From Gymnorhina tibicen (Eukaryota > Chordata > Aves > Passeriformes > Artamidae), in contig VXAZ01003271.1 in assembly GCA_013399875.1 (NCBI GenBank), positions 149,129-213,128 on the forward strand: 64,000 nucleotides of DNA. The letters are read 5' to 3'. The notes below the pieces were generated by a model that saw nothing but the letters and a program-made list of their open reading frames with translations, was not told the origin of the DNA and searched no databases. This document shows positions 51,901 through 64,000 of this stretch, piece by piece (the first letter of the stretch is position 1; every line of letters begins with the position of its first letter). The position numbers were made by a program, and so were the translations under genes.

Positions 51901-54161
51901 CCTCAGATCTTTGGAATGCTCTGGACTTCAGGCAGTCCTTGGTGGTCTGTCTCAGCTGCACTGTGGAAATCACAGTGGTAAGTAGAAGAAGGGTTCAAAC
52001 TGAGTTTGAGTTGATGAACTCAAATTCAACTGTGTCATGCCATCTACCTGCTGGATGCTCAGCATGTGGCACACACACCTTGTTTCAGCTTGCTATAACC
52101 AGCACTGAAAGTTCTGTAAAATTTATGAAATAGTCTCTTTGCTCAATTTCACGACCATAAAAATGTCCAGTTACTAGTACTCTAGTGGACAATAAAGTTT
52201 TACCCTGTTGGAATTTAATGGTGTGTCTGAGATTTAGATACCGCAAAGGAGGACAGTTTTGGCTTGTGTGGATCCAGTGGGACATATTTCAAAAAGTAGA
52301 ATGTGAGAACTTGAAAAGGAGCTGGACAACATGAACTGGCTGCTGCTGGGCACAGTTAGAGATGTGGGAGCTTCATGTTCTTCACGAACTGCTGGGGATT
52401 TCAAAGCAGAAGGCTGCAGAGACGCTACCTAACGAGGCTCAAAGAAACTTCATGGCCACGCAATTACCGTCATTTGTGGATCTTGTGTAATGAGAAAACA
52501 AGATGGGATATTTCTGCAATGCAAATATAGCTGCAGCAACAGGGCAGTCACAAGTGAATGTAGGAATAAGATACCCGGACTGTTTATTCTTAAGGAAAAT
52601 CACAAAATAGAAGAAGTAATAAATGTTTTTAAGATGGACAATGAAGATGATAGCTGAGGATACCATGACCTGAATGAAGCATGAACAAAGATGTCTTTTA
52701 AAATTATGTGTTCCAGGTTGTACAGTTTGAGCCTGCTGCAGTCTCACAGAAGATTAATTTCACAGAGAATTTCCTCGAGTAGAGATGAATGTACCTAGGC
52801 TGCTTCAGTTTCTGTGTGAGATGCAAAGCTTGCAGTGAGTCCATAGACGTGACTCCCGATTCAGTATTATTTAATGAACTGTATCTGTGGCACAGCAGAG
52901 GGGCAAATGAAGGCATATTTTGGACTGTTTGCTTCTCTTACATGTTTTTATAAAAGCGGGGGGGTTTTAATGCCTTAGCTTCTTAAGACTTATCCTAGGT
53001 AACCTTCATCCAGGAAGAGTGAAAAGAAGAAATGAAGTCGAGAGTGGTCACCAGCAAGCTGGGGCTATAACCCAGAGTACTGATTCTCTGCCAAGTCTCT
53101 CAGCTGAGTGATTTGTGTATCTTAAGTGGTTGTGTGGTAGCTGATAGACATGGCCCTAGACACTTGACTTCTCTCCTTGGCTGAGCATATGCCCCCAGCC
53201 AGAAAGACCCATCTCTCTGAAGTATCCAGAACTGATGTCTCTCCCTTAGGAACTGGAGGATGTCAGACACTCCTTCCTCTCCAGATACCTTACTTTCTTC
53301 CACAAAAGTCCACTTTGATGTAAATTTGGCTGTGTCTTTTTCCTGTCCTCTGTGTCTGAACTTTCTGAGCCCACATTGTCCAGGGCATAGCTCTGCACCT
53401 CTGCCCAGTTTTCTGGGAGCTCTTAAAAACATACAAGCAAGCGTGACAAAAGAAAGTAAAATCTTACGGAATTATAATATTCTGTTCTTTTACTTTGTCT
53501 TAAAAATAAGCTGTTTTCATTTCAGACCAAAGGTATGTTAAACTACAAGCCTGTGTTTCAGTATCACAGCACCTTCTTCACTAAGCTGTGCTAAAAGCAT
53601 AGTTTTTTTCTGTAGAAGTGTGTAAGAGCTAGAATGCTCTCCTTTTCTGTGGGTGGTGTTCATAAAAGTCTTTCATCAAATTACTCAGTACCTAAAAACC
53701 CCAAACTCTTTCTGTTTGAGCAACATCATGGCAGGTCTGGTTTTTTCTAGCTCTGTCTGAGGATGTAGTGAAAAATCTCATCTGGATGCTATAGGCTTTT
53801 GTTTTGGCTGAAATAGGAACAGATGAGAAATTAAAAAAGAAAGATCCCTAGGAAAAAAAAGGGACTTACAGAAAGGAACTAAGTGATTAACTAAAATAAA
53901 TTTAGCATGTGTAATGTTAACAGATAATTTACTTCAACAGTTCAGTTAGATTTATTTGCAGCTGCAGTTCTCTGGTAATGCATGTTCCATATGTCACAAT
54001 TTTTTCTTTAATTCTTTTATTCAAACCTGATTTCTCTTACCTTGTATTACAGTTATAATAAACACATGGAGCAAAGCACCTAAAGGTAAAACCAGGATCT
54101 CGTCCTCTTATTTTTGTTTCGTGTTGCTTCTAAAAGTCACTGTGTTTTCAGATTCTGTCAC

Positions 54162-54209
54162 TGTTGTCAAAAATATTGTCTGAAATTCGTTGTCAGAAAT
54201 ACTGTTTGG
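54162..54209. repeat. imperfect short tandem duplication, 27-bp period
   Basis: tgttgtcaaaaatattgtctg is followed 27 bp later by cgttgtcagaaatactgtttg, differing at four positions. Confidence 0.55.
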
Positions 54210-57200
54210 TTTCAGGGAGTTCAACACTGTTCTCACTACAGATGTTATTTTTTTTGGCATTATTGTCAACATACTCAGTTATTGTAATTTTAGACTACAG
54301 ATTGTTGGTTTTTCCCTCCCTTTTTCTCCTGAAAAACACCCACTAATTCCAGCCCCTCCTGTCTGGCATAGTATTGCAATTCCAAAACCGTAGCCAAGGG
54401 TAAAGCTGCTCTTTCCCTTCCCATAGGACTCCGTTTCAACTTCCTCCGTGAAACTGATTGAAAAAAAATATGCCAGAAAATGTATTTTGACAAACCCCCA
54501 AGCTTTTGACCGGAAGAAATATGTGAAAAATATCTGCTTTCCACTGGAAAATGCAGATTATACTGAAAATCAAAACACTTGATTGAAAACTTTAAGTCAG
54601 AAGTGTCCCAGAATCACCACTGTGCTCCTGGCAAGTGACGTGCAGTGTAGGAGATGTGATGTGTTCAGGGAGCTGTTTGCGTCAAAATGCTGAGGCACAT
54701 GAATTAAAAATCCCATTAAGTGATACAGCAGCACTCCCAAATACAGTATGCTAAACATTTGCAGCCACAGTATGTCAGAATCTGAGGGCAAAGAGTGAGA
54801 TTTGAAAGAGGGGAGAAAAAACAATTTAGAAAAAAATTCTGTGGCAGATTTGTTGATTTTCACCTGTAGGCTTTGAGGGAAGCAAACACCCCCCAAAAAC
54901 ACACACACCCCATCCCTATTTTCTGACCATTTAAATTGCTGTATTACATGGTAGCTTTTCATAACGAAGTTCAAATGAGGAAAGCTTCTCTGCAGTCATT
55001 TTTTTCTGTGACGATAACTGAACCCTTTCATAAATGTAAATATGAATGGCTTTCTTCTGACGAGGTTTTCATAACTGCCCTCCTTTGTGTATTCTGAGGC
55101 TGTGTGAATGCACTCAAAAGCAGGTGATGCTACAAACTCCGCAGAGAAAGCGTATATTGTATTTACATAGCTTGAAATCTGAGGGATTTTAAATGAAAAA
55201 TTCTTGCTATTATATTTGTGAGTCAGAAAAGAACAGCTATGAAGAGCAAAACTAAAGACATATTTAATCAGCAAAGGGAATTTTGCCAGTCCCCAGTGCT
55301 TTGCAGTAAGTTTAATGTGAAGGTTGGCCTTTTTTTTTTATTTGCTCTCAGTTGGTCTCCGCAATTAATTTCTTGGTGGATAGCCTGTGCAGGGTGAAAG
55401 TGCAAATGGAAAGCAAGAGTTCAGTAAGTGCTGGAAGTCTCTGGAAGCTTTTGGAAGGCCCTTGCATGCTGGAAATGGAGTTGGACAGTCGCATTCATAT
55501 AATGAAGCTTTGCTTTTCTCCCTGCTCCATACAGCTTGGATAGACAGCTGAATTTTAACATGCAAGCATTGATGAGGGAGCTTCAGGTTACCACTAATAG
55601 ACTTACTTCACCTTTTATGTGATTGCCTGGCTTTCTTGTTACGGATGCACCTTGACACAATAATCCGGTGACTATTGCCACTTACTCTAAAATATCAGGA
55701 TCTGCAAGTGAAGATGGCTAGTTCTTCCTGGTTCCAGCTGTCTTAAAAGCCCACAAAAGAATCAAATAATCCAGTCTTTACAACTATCCAGCAAAGACTG
55801 AACCCTGTGGAATGAAAAGGAATGGGCAAGGATTTGTGAAGGTGCATTGATTCCCTGAGCAGCATGAGGACAGCCACGTCACAGATTTCCTGGTCTGACC
55901 ACTGTAGAGTCATTCTTGCTGTATAGATTCACTCTTGCCTGACAGCTTTATCCAATGTGAATGTGGGATTTACTGCTTCTGCAGTGCGACTCTGGTCCTG
56001 TGCCTTGATTTATGATTTTAAAAGAAACACAAACATTTTTTGTATGTTGTTTAAGAATCAGACGTCTCAATCTCTTTTTTCTTAAAATTGAAACAAAACC
56101 CATACAGGCAATAGCCGTAATCCCAGATGAACAAACACATGGACTATGAGTCCTGAACCTTTGGTGCTCTGTGGGTGTAAAAAGGCTTCAAAACAGCGCC
56201 AACCTCTGGCTTTAAAACTTTGACTTTAACTGGGAATAAGGAGTTTCTGATCTTCAGAACTGTTGTGTAAACTGTGAAATGATAGCCACAGTTATTTATT
56301 TGTACCAGTTTGCTGGGGAATGTATTGGGCCTGTGGCAATCAGTGGGGAGGCAGAAGGTATCTCAGTGAGCTGCCTTTTGTCTCCTTGCCCATGGTTATT
56401 TTATAGTTTCATAAGAATGCTTTTCTTCCATTCATATGATTTCTTTCACATCCTTGCCATCATACTGGCTTTCCCAACAGTCCAGAGAAACTTTAAGGCT
56501 TTGGAGCGTTTCAAAAGATTTTTGAATTTGTCTGTCATTCTAAGTTTGAGTGTTACTGCATTTTTTCCCTGCTCCAGAACAGGCTAGGAGCCTGCACTGA
56601 CCACAGCAAGACAGTGAAGAAGAAACAAAGCCACAATAAAACATAATAAAACAAAACTGGAATACCCCAGCCTCCTGTCACATCCCTTGTGTGATCTGGG
56701 TTGTCAGTAGATCCTTTGCTTTTAGATTTAATACTGCTCCATATACCTCGAAGTGGGACGGCAATATAATGGTTTTGGAATGTTCGCAATTCCTGCCAAA
56801 ATGCTGAGGCACAACGGACCAAGGCCGTGTCTGATTGGAAGTGCCTTCTGGATCATGGCAGAGGGAGGTGTAGAATGATCCTGTGTAGTCCAGATGGGTA
56901 TCAGAGGCCCTGTCGGTCAGACAAAGCCGGGAGGCTGATACCAAAGTTACAGCATGTGAAATACTGCAGCCTTTGTTAGCTGATCTATGGGATGTTCTCA
57001 ATGGCTTGCTAATTCATGAAAAACTTTTTATTTCTTCCATTGTAGTGTTAGCCTGGGTGCCAGTTAGGGCTTCTGTCTGAGTCAAACATGGACCACACGG
57101 TCCAGCCCATCTGATGGGTTGGGTAATTGATTGTGGAACTGCAACTGGGAACAGAATTTCGATTTGCACTTGTGAAACAGCTTCTATTCCAGTCTTGCTC

Positions 57201-57563
57201 TCTGGGGAATGGATGCAAAAAACCAGAAGAACAAGATGCAACTCTTCCTCGTGCATCATGTTTGGCAAATTAACTTTTGACCTTTTAGTGGCTTTGTAAA
57301 AATACGAGAGTCTTTGCCTCAGTTTCAGGTTATTAGGAAGGAGATACTTTTTCTGTTTCCCTTTGGACTGTTATGTCTGTGAGGTATGAAACAGCCTTGA
57401 TGCATGCAGCAAAATAAATACTGAAGACCTGTTGTGTTCGTATTTCTGCAGTGTAATGACTGGCTTATGAGGAAAGCTTGGGGATGGTTGTAAGAAGAGT
57501 GTATTTATTTTTTGACTTCTAGTACAGAACAGGCGAGATTAACTCTTTTGTGCTTATTTTCAG

Positions 57564-57738
57564 ACTGGGTATTTCCATCTGCCCCATGGGAATTACTTCA
57601 TTGAGCCCATTAAAAAGCATCCACAGAAGGAGGGAACACCCCATGCCCATATTATCTATGGTGCAAATAACCTTCACAATGCTTTAAGGAGAAGACGGGC
57701 CATCTCGGTGGAAGAGGAGCGAGCATGTGGACTGAATG
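57564..57738 (+). CDS. ADAMTS12: ADAMTS12 exon 3 (distal prodomain, cysteine-switch region)
   Basis: The exon continues the prodomain directly from exon 2 in phase 0. It reads TGYFHLPHGNYFIEPIKKHP, then HAHIIYG, NALRRRRAIS and EEERACGLN. The block TGFFxLPHGxFFIEPxKKHP is characteristic of ADAMTS12, and xCGL near the end matches the prodomain cysteine motif thought to keep the catalytic zinc masked. The acceptor is tgcttattttcag|ACT. The donor is AATG|gtacta, leaving phase 1 with a G, as expected for a following Asp/Gly codon. Compared with my recollection of human ADAMTS12, the segment between the Tyr of HIIY/HIVY and the Cys is about 10 residues longer and carries four consecutive arginines. 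RRRR fits the minimal proprotein-convertase pattern R-X-K/R-R. The metalloprotease domain is not in the window. Confidence 0.93.
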
Positions 57739-60700
57739 GTACTAATTTTGCTGGATTTCTGCCTCCTTGCTTTCTGAATCTTTTTAAGCAGCTATTTTCC
57801 AGTGGTGTGTGCCTTTCCTTCTGCCAGGCTTTTAAAAATTCTGTAAGAAAAGATTATGCAAAATGAGAGCATCTAAATCAAAACACCATAGGAGCCACCC
57901 ATCTGGGTTCCTTTCTGAAAAGTTAAATCCTCCTTATGAGTACTGGGATATATTTTTCACACCATTGATCCTTTCTACCCCTCAATTTTTTCCAACTAGA
58001 ACTGTTCAGTGAGATTGAAACTTGAATTCTTGAGGAGTTCTAGGATTACAAGATTTGCAGTCAGCATTATTTTTAATGAAATGTTCTCACTCCATGCAAG
58101 TTCTGTCCTCAACATAAAATAACTCTAATATAACCTCTAATCCATGGTTTAAATTTACGATTTCTAGATTCTCTGTGATTGTTAGCAGGTTATTTGAAGA
58201 GTTTTATATAGTTATTCTGAAAGTGAAGTACAGGGCATCAACAGCAAGATTTTTTGTAGAAGTGTAAGTAAAAATAGCTTAAATATTGGTTCAGTAATAC
58301 TCAGGATTATGTCTTTTGGGAAAAAAAACAAATACATTATGCTGGAAAGAAAAGAGCATGTCTAGAGGGTAGTTGGAATCTCATAGTTACAAAAATAGTT
58401 CCTTTATTTAGTAAAATAATTTCCTTGATTTATTTCATACCAAAAATGTACGGATTTTGTATTGGTTCTGTGATGTTTGAGGCCTTGAATCTGAGTCTGC
58501 ACCAAACTTTAGACCGGTATAGTATTGTAAGGGATGAATATGTAATTACCTGCATGACCTAAGGCCTGAGTTATGTACAAATAGAGCTGGAGAATACACA
58601 GGAATGTGTTTCTGTCTTTCACAGGTCAGTGGTTTAAGTTGGTTCCTTTTCAGGAATGGGAAATGAAAGGAGGAATGTAGGAATTTTTAATCCCCCGTCA
58701 TGACTGCTGGTGAAGTTTTACTGCTGTGTAATATGAATTGGTAAATTAAAGAAGCAAAGAACAACTTGGCCCTGCTGTATTTCTGGTTGTAGACCTGCAT
58801 TACACTTGTTGCTTGCTGGCCTGAGGTTGTGCAAAATGGTAACAGGGGAAAAACCTGAGAAAGCTGATGGGGGGAGTTCCTCAATATTTTGTGATAATGA
58901 GAAGGTAAAGATAAGGGGAAGCCATAAGAATTAATATGAGTGATGTTCCATTTTATTTTTCATCAAGTAAAAATGTATATCTGCTTATTAGGAGATGACT
59001 CTAGATTTGAAAAACCAGGAGTGTCTAAAGGTGATGTTTATCTTGGTGTGAATTTCAAGTAGCTCCCTGAATCTTCATTCCTTCTGATGACTGCTGGGAT
59101 GAACAAAAGAAATTAGTTTAGATTTGCCTGTGAAGAATGGGGAAGTTATTCTTGCCTACTGTCTTCCGAGTTTCTCTTATGGATGAAATAACATCTGTAT
59201 GCAGTCATTTTAAGTGTGGAGAGAAGACAGGCGATCCTAGGGAACATCCTGTGTATTTGCTTTGTGTGGTCTACTTACTTTCTTTCTACCTATCACTTTT
59301 AGCCTCTTGTGTCTTTCTTCAAAGTCATGCAGAATGAGACAGAAAAAGACTGGCTGTACCTGGACACTGGAAAAAAGAGTATTAACTTCCCTGTGATTTC
59401 ATCACTGCTCTAATGGGCTTTTTAACTTAAACTCCCCATCTGATGTTATTCATGCCAACGTGACAGAATTATTTCTGGTGATAGTATTTTCATGGTATTG
59501 CAGCCGAACAAAGGTAGTGTCTTATGAAATAACAAAGTAATATACTGTAATTTATGTTTCTGTTTTTAACTGAGTCAGCCTTTAGAGGCTATATCTGCTT
59601 TGGAACAAGCAGTAATCGTGACTGTCAAAAAAGTTAAATAATCAGCGTGAAAAAGTGCATGAGGATAAAACCATTTCCTTAGTTACGTTTTTTCCCTTTG
59701 TGTGATAGGATATAACAATCTCATTCCTCAAAATCCCTTAACTTTTATGTTGGGTGTTATGTGTCCTGGGCTGCATCCAGAGCCCCGTGGGCAGCAGGGG
59801 AGGGAGGGGATTCTGCCCCTCTGCTCTGCTCTGCTGAGACCCACTTGGAGCCCTGCATCCAGCTCTGGGGTCCCAGCACGGGAGGGACAGGGACCTGCTG
59901 GAGCGAGCCCAGAGGAGGCCACCAAGATGATCAGAGGGATGGGGCATCTTTTCAGCCTGGAGAAAAAAAGGCTTTGGAGTGACCTAATTATGTCCTTCCA
60001 GTACCTGAAGGGAGCCTACAAGAAAGATGGAGAGAGACTTTTTACAAGGGATTGGAGTGATAGGACAAGGGGACATGACTTCAAACTGAAAGAGAGTAGA
60101 TTTAGATTAGATATTAGCAAAAAAAATCTTGAGAGTGATGAAGCTCTGGAACAAATTGCCCAGAGAAGCTGTGGATGCCCCATCCCTGTAAGTGTTCAAG
60201 GCCAGGCTGGGTGGAGCTCTGAGCAACCTGGTCTAGTAGATGTCCCTGCCCATGGCAGGGGACTGAAACTAGATGGTGTTTCAGGTCCCTTCCAAACCAA
60301 GCCATTCCGTGTTTTGTTATCTCATTTCTGAGTAGCCAGCTTTTCAATAGGGTTAGAAGAAAGAAAGAATTCAGTGTCATCTTCTATTTGTACTGTCTAT
60401 TGTCAGAGCAGCTGCTCTTGTTAGAAGTGAAATACAGAACAAAAAGGGAAAGTGATACAATTCTTTCTTTTTATTCCAAATATATTCAGTACTCAGGCTT
60501 TGGTTAGTACTTTGTGCGTAAGTAAATTGTACAGGTGGTAAGTTGGCTCTGCCACCTTTTCAGGATTTCACATACTTCATGCTTTTGAGGTTGATGCCAG
60601 AAAGCTTGTACACCCACATGACATCACAGATAGCTTAGAATGATGCCTTTTGGGATCACTTCAAAGCAAAACATTTTCAATTTACAGTTCACAGTTAATT

Positions 60701-63700
60701 GTAAAACTAATTATATTTTATAGATTAAACTTCATTTTGTGTTTTTCACCCTAGCATTGTCCCCACTGAGCTAGGGCTTGGCTGATGAAGAGTTGCCCAC
60801 TGTACGTCTTACAGGAACTGGTGTTCAGATATTTTAACCTTGTGGGCTGAGATTCATCATACACAGTATCTGCATTTGTTTATTTGAGCTCTGAGTTTGT
60901 TTGGCTTTTTAAAATTAAACTAAGATGCTTGGGGTATTTTTGTGACTTATGCTTAGTGTGCGTTCAGATTGAAGTGTAGTGGTGATTTTTGCTTGAAGAA
61001 GTTGAATCACCTGGATGCTTACAAGTCAGAGTGGTGATAATAGAAATCTTTTAGTCAGAAACTAACCTATCTGTCAGGCAAGGAGTAGAAAGACTAGTTG
61101 TATAGACAAAATCAAAGTAAAGGAATTATTACAGGAGGGAATAGATAGAGGATGCTGATCTCCTGTGCAGTCTTTCTCCAGGTCGTTTGTTTTTTTTTAA
61201 TGCAAGGTCTGTGTCTCTTGGAAGAAGCTTCGTGCAACAACTTTTACAACTTTTACTGTGGCAATGACTGCATGAATATCCAGGGTCCAACCTGCTTGTT
61301 ACCTGTCTCGCCTACATGCAGTAATACTTTAGAAACAGTGACTTTCCTGTGCTCTTGCAATGATTACATTAATTACTTTAAAATTGGTATTATCTTTAAC
61401 AGTTTTAGATACTTAGAGAAAAATCATGGCAGTAAATTACGTAAATTGAAACTTATGTTTATGCTGCACACTTCCATTGCTGCTCAGGCAACTGCCAGCT
61501 GACTCAGTCATCAGCTGCATGCAAAACTGAGTTTCTAATCTTGAAAGCAGCATAAAAATACTGCACATTGCTAGCACCTGTCTTACTGTACCATTTGAAA
61601 TATACGTGAGAAGCAGCAGAAAAGATAAATGAAAAGTGGCCCTGTGCCTTATAAAGAACCTCTCTAATCCTTTGTGCCCACAGGAGAGGAAACGGAGAAT
61701 CTGGGAATTTGTTCTGTTCTTCTAAATAGGTTATCTTAGAAATTTGGCAGTGCTCTTGAGGTGTAATGTAATAGAGAAATTATCCTCCCTTCTACAGGAG
61801 AAGAGAAGATCTCCCATTTCTTCTGCTTGTTTTCATGCAGTCTGTCACAAGGTATTGGTTTGTTTGTGAGCTTCAAAATAAGAGAAATTTTGTGAAGTTT
61901 GTGAGTGAAAATGCTGTGATGCAATGAAGCTCTTCCTGACTAAGTGCCACTAAGAGGGGACTGATACAGACAGATGGACTTCTTTTTCTTGGGCTGATGA
62001 GAAGGGCGCGTTGCTGTCGTTTGGATGGAGAAGGCAGTTGAGTTTATTCAGATTGCAACCCAGTGATTGCTGCTGTAGGCTGTGATATATAACTAAGGAA
62101 TAAAAGGTTTGGGGTGTTAAAATAGATCTGTGAGAATATTTAATTGGAGTTTTAGGTGTACAAAAGTTGTCATATACTTCACCCTCATTTTGGCCTTGAA
62201 GGATTTGATAGATCAGAAATTAGGATTAGTTTGGGTTTGACGTGGGGCTTCAACTCCTTGTCTGCAAAGAAATTACAAATCTTAAAACTGTTTTTTTTGC
62301 ATTTGGAGCAATTTTGCTCCAAAATTGGAACTGCGATGGGATGAGGGTGGGGTGGAAGAAAGGAGATGAGTCTGGCTGCTATGAGAAATGATGAGGAGCG
62401 TAGGGGGAGTTAAAGGAGCAGAGCAATGTTGTCTGTGCAGAAGTGGTTTTCAAGTATTTTGAATGATGGTGGCATAGTTCATTTAACAGAGGCCTAGAAT
62501 GCCATTAAGCTGTTTCAGAAAATAACTGCCTGTTTTACTTCCTAAGGGTTATGTCTGACTGCAGGACTATTCAATTGTGGTCTTGCTTTTTGATTATTTA
62601 CTTGATACTGTCAAAGGCTTCTCTTCAGTTTTTATGTCTGCAAGTGTACAGCATGAACTAGTAGTACTGGCTTTTGACTTTGAAATCCTTAGTTTAATCA
62701 CTTGAAAAAAGGAGGGGGGAAAAAAGCCCAGGACAATGTGTTATTCTCAAGTAATAGCTTAGCTTCTGTCTCTTTTAAAGAAAGTTGCTGATATTTTTCC
62801 AGTATTTGTTTATCCTATGTTTAACCACATCAGTTATAGTTCAGCTTAATTTGCTTGGTTTCTTCAGGACACACAGACTGTTATTCATAGGTTGATAAAT
62901 TTGCACACTGAAATTTAGTAACCGAAGTTAATTCAACTTCAGCTGGACGAAGAGCACCTTTCTCCCTGCATACCTCTTCTTCCTACAACTGGCTCTTCTA
63001 AGCTGTTTATGAGATGCTTGCCTTGAAAAAAAGAGCAAATAGGTACATTGAGTCAGAATGACCTCGATTTTAAAGCAGGAACAACAAAGCAAGCAGCTTG
63101 CAGAAGAACACAGAGTATCTCTCATCTCTGTAACAGTTTGCATTGAACTGAAAAACTGAGTGCCTTCTTGCGCAGGCAGCAATATTTAGCATTTCAGAGG
63201 TGGGGTACTTGGGAAATAAAGACATGGTAATTGGTTTTTCATAGCAGTCAATGAGACAATTGCTCCTAACTGGTATCAGAACATTTCACCTCTCCCCAGT
63301 CAACTTCATGGAATGAAATCCAAAGATTCTAACTTTCTTTCAGTTTTCAAGAAAACACTGGAGGTTTTTTTTAGTTGCTCTCAGTACAGGTAGAGGAGAA
63401 AGGAATAAAATACTGTATTTTCTGCAATTCTTCTTCTCCAGTAAATGAGTGAGGAGTCAAAACTAGAGGTTTACCCAAGTGGATCCAAAATTTTTGCTGA
63501 ACAAGAGCCTGAGACGGCTCAATACTGGCAGAGTACTGGCACCTGCTTTCCCAGTCCTTGATTGTTTTCTTATGTTCTTCTCTTTTCTGATGGAATTTTA
63601 CTTTTGGTATGTCACTTGCTTCTGTTAACTGAGGCAAGTTAATTCCCTAAATGCTTGTGTTATGCATGAGGTGAGGGAGAAGAACGTGGCAACACAGGAT

Positions 63701-64000
63701 TGTTGTTAAAAGGTCGTAATTGTCACTTGTTGCCACCAAGAGGCATTAGATACACTACCTCACTCAATGACTGAATAAATTTTAAAGTTCTGTGACAAGC
63801 CATTTTCCAAATAATATAAATCAAAACTATAAGGAGGGAAGAATTTTCTTCACTGTGATTCAGCAGTCTTTCTGTTCAGTCTCTGAGCCACCGGAAAGAA
63901 ACAGTGTTTGCTACACCATGCTTGCTTATTCTACTTGCTTTCCTGTAGTTTTAAGGGTAGTCTTGTGATCTCTACCGTGTCTTCATTGAAAGTTTGCTTA
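57739..64000 (+). other. ADAMTS12: ADAMTS12 intron 3 (partial)
   Basis: The remaining 6.3 kb after exon 3 shows no sequence matching the next ADAMTS12 exon (end of prodomain and start of the metalloprotease domain), so intron 3 continues past the window. It holds one CR1 3' end (59760-60311). The rest is AT-rich, with no gene or RNA I can support. Confidence 0.8.
59760..60311 (+). mobile_element. CR1 LINE 3'-end fragment
   Basis: About 550 bp of CR1 3' region in plus orientation, nearly continuous with the family pattern: gctgcatccagagccc, ggattctgcccctctgctct, gagacccacttggagccctg, ccagctctggggtcc, gagcgagcccagaggaggcc, accaagatgatcagaggg, cagcctggagaaaaaaaggc, gggagcctacaagaaagatgg, gagagactttttacaaggg, gtggatgccccatccctg, ggccaggctgggtggagctc, agcaacctggtctag, ccatggcagggg, tcccttccaaaccaagccattc. 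The 209-codon ORF over it is an accident of the repeat. The terminal octamer repeats are almost gone. It lies in intron 3. Confidence 0.95.

Larger units (their letters stand above)
8418..57563 (+). other. ADAMTS12: ADAMTS12 intron 2 (about 49 kb)
   Basis: This very long intron separates exon 2 (donor gtaagt at 8418) from exon 3 (acceptor ttattttcag ending 57563). I looked for additional ADAMTS exons and found none; phase 0 joins directly to the next conserved prodomain block. Contents are listed separately: tandem duplications near 11651 and 13700, an LTR-like element near 16.7-17.1 kb, CR1 fragments near 21.3 and 48.2 kb, a GC-rich island near 40.0-40.5 kb, a duplicated block at 46.7 and 48.8 kb, and microsatellites. 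The stretches 17.1-21.2 kb, 21.4-40.0 kb, 40.6-46.6 kb and 48.93-57.5 kb otherwise hold only AT-rich, low-complexity-punctuated intronic sequence with no gene I can support. Confidence 0.85.

Noticed and set aside
54683..56812. Shared 16-mer caaaatgctgaggcac at 54683 and 56797.
   Set aside because: One shared 16-mer within a 64-kb window is about what chance allows, and the flanks do not align.
59702..60331. 209-codon plus-strand ORF.
   Set aside because: It lies over a CR1 3' region that is noncoding in the element; its length reflects the GC-rich repeat.
57739..64000. A fourth ADAMTS12 exon before the window end.
   Set aside because: No ORF segment resembles the expected end of the prodomain or start of the metalloprotease domain.

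Overview
This is a vertebrate window, almost certainly from a bird. It has long AT-rich introns, a single CpG-island promoter and several CR1 LINE fragments, the dominant interspersed repeat of bird and reptile genomes. There are no bacterial operons, no CRISPR arrays and no tRNA or rRNA genes that I can support.

Only one protein-coding gene is visible, and only its 5' part. It is the plus-strand ADAMTS12 gene (a secreted metalloprotease with thrombospondin type 1 repeats). Exon 1 starts at 3348 inside a CpG island at about 2760-3650. Exon 2 is 8056-8417 and exon 3 is 57564-57738. Together they encode the signal peptide and most of the prodomain. The catalytic domain and everything after it lie beyond 64000. 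The splice phases fit throughout: exon 1 ends in phase 1, exon 2 ends in phase 0 and exon 3 ends in phase 1. Intron 1 is about 4.4 kb, intron 2 about 49 kb, and intron 3 runs off the window. Human ADAMTS12 is on 5p13, a region that corresponds to the avian Z chromosome, so Z linkage is likely but not shown here.

Layout: 1-2519 is 5' flank without a recognised gene. A CR1 3' end (2520-2755) abuts the CpG-island promoter (2756-3650). Intron 1 follows, then exon 2. Intron 2 holds an LTR-like element (about 16671-17060), an old CR1 reverse-transcriptase remnant (about 21290-21400), an isolated GC- and CpG-rich island (about 40030-40510), a duplicated block of about 145 bp (46677-46818 and 48777-48926) and an internally deleted CR1 (48195-48419). 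Exon 3 and intron 3 come last, with a further CR1 3' end at 59760-60311.

I found no previously undescribed multi-gene system. The most interesting signals are: a textbook juxtaposed acceptor/donor (a recursive-splice-site-like motif) at 48924/48925, at the end of one duplicate block; the intronic CpG island; a lengthened prodomain segment with an RRRR cluster in exon 3; a five-codon in-frame uORF just before the start codon; and an unresolved exon 1 donor.
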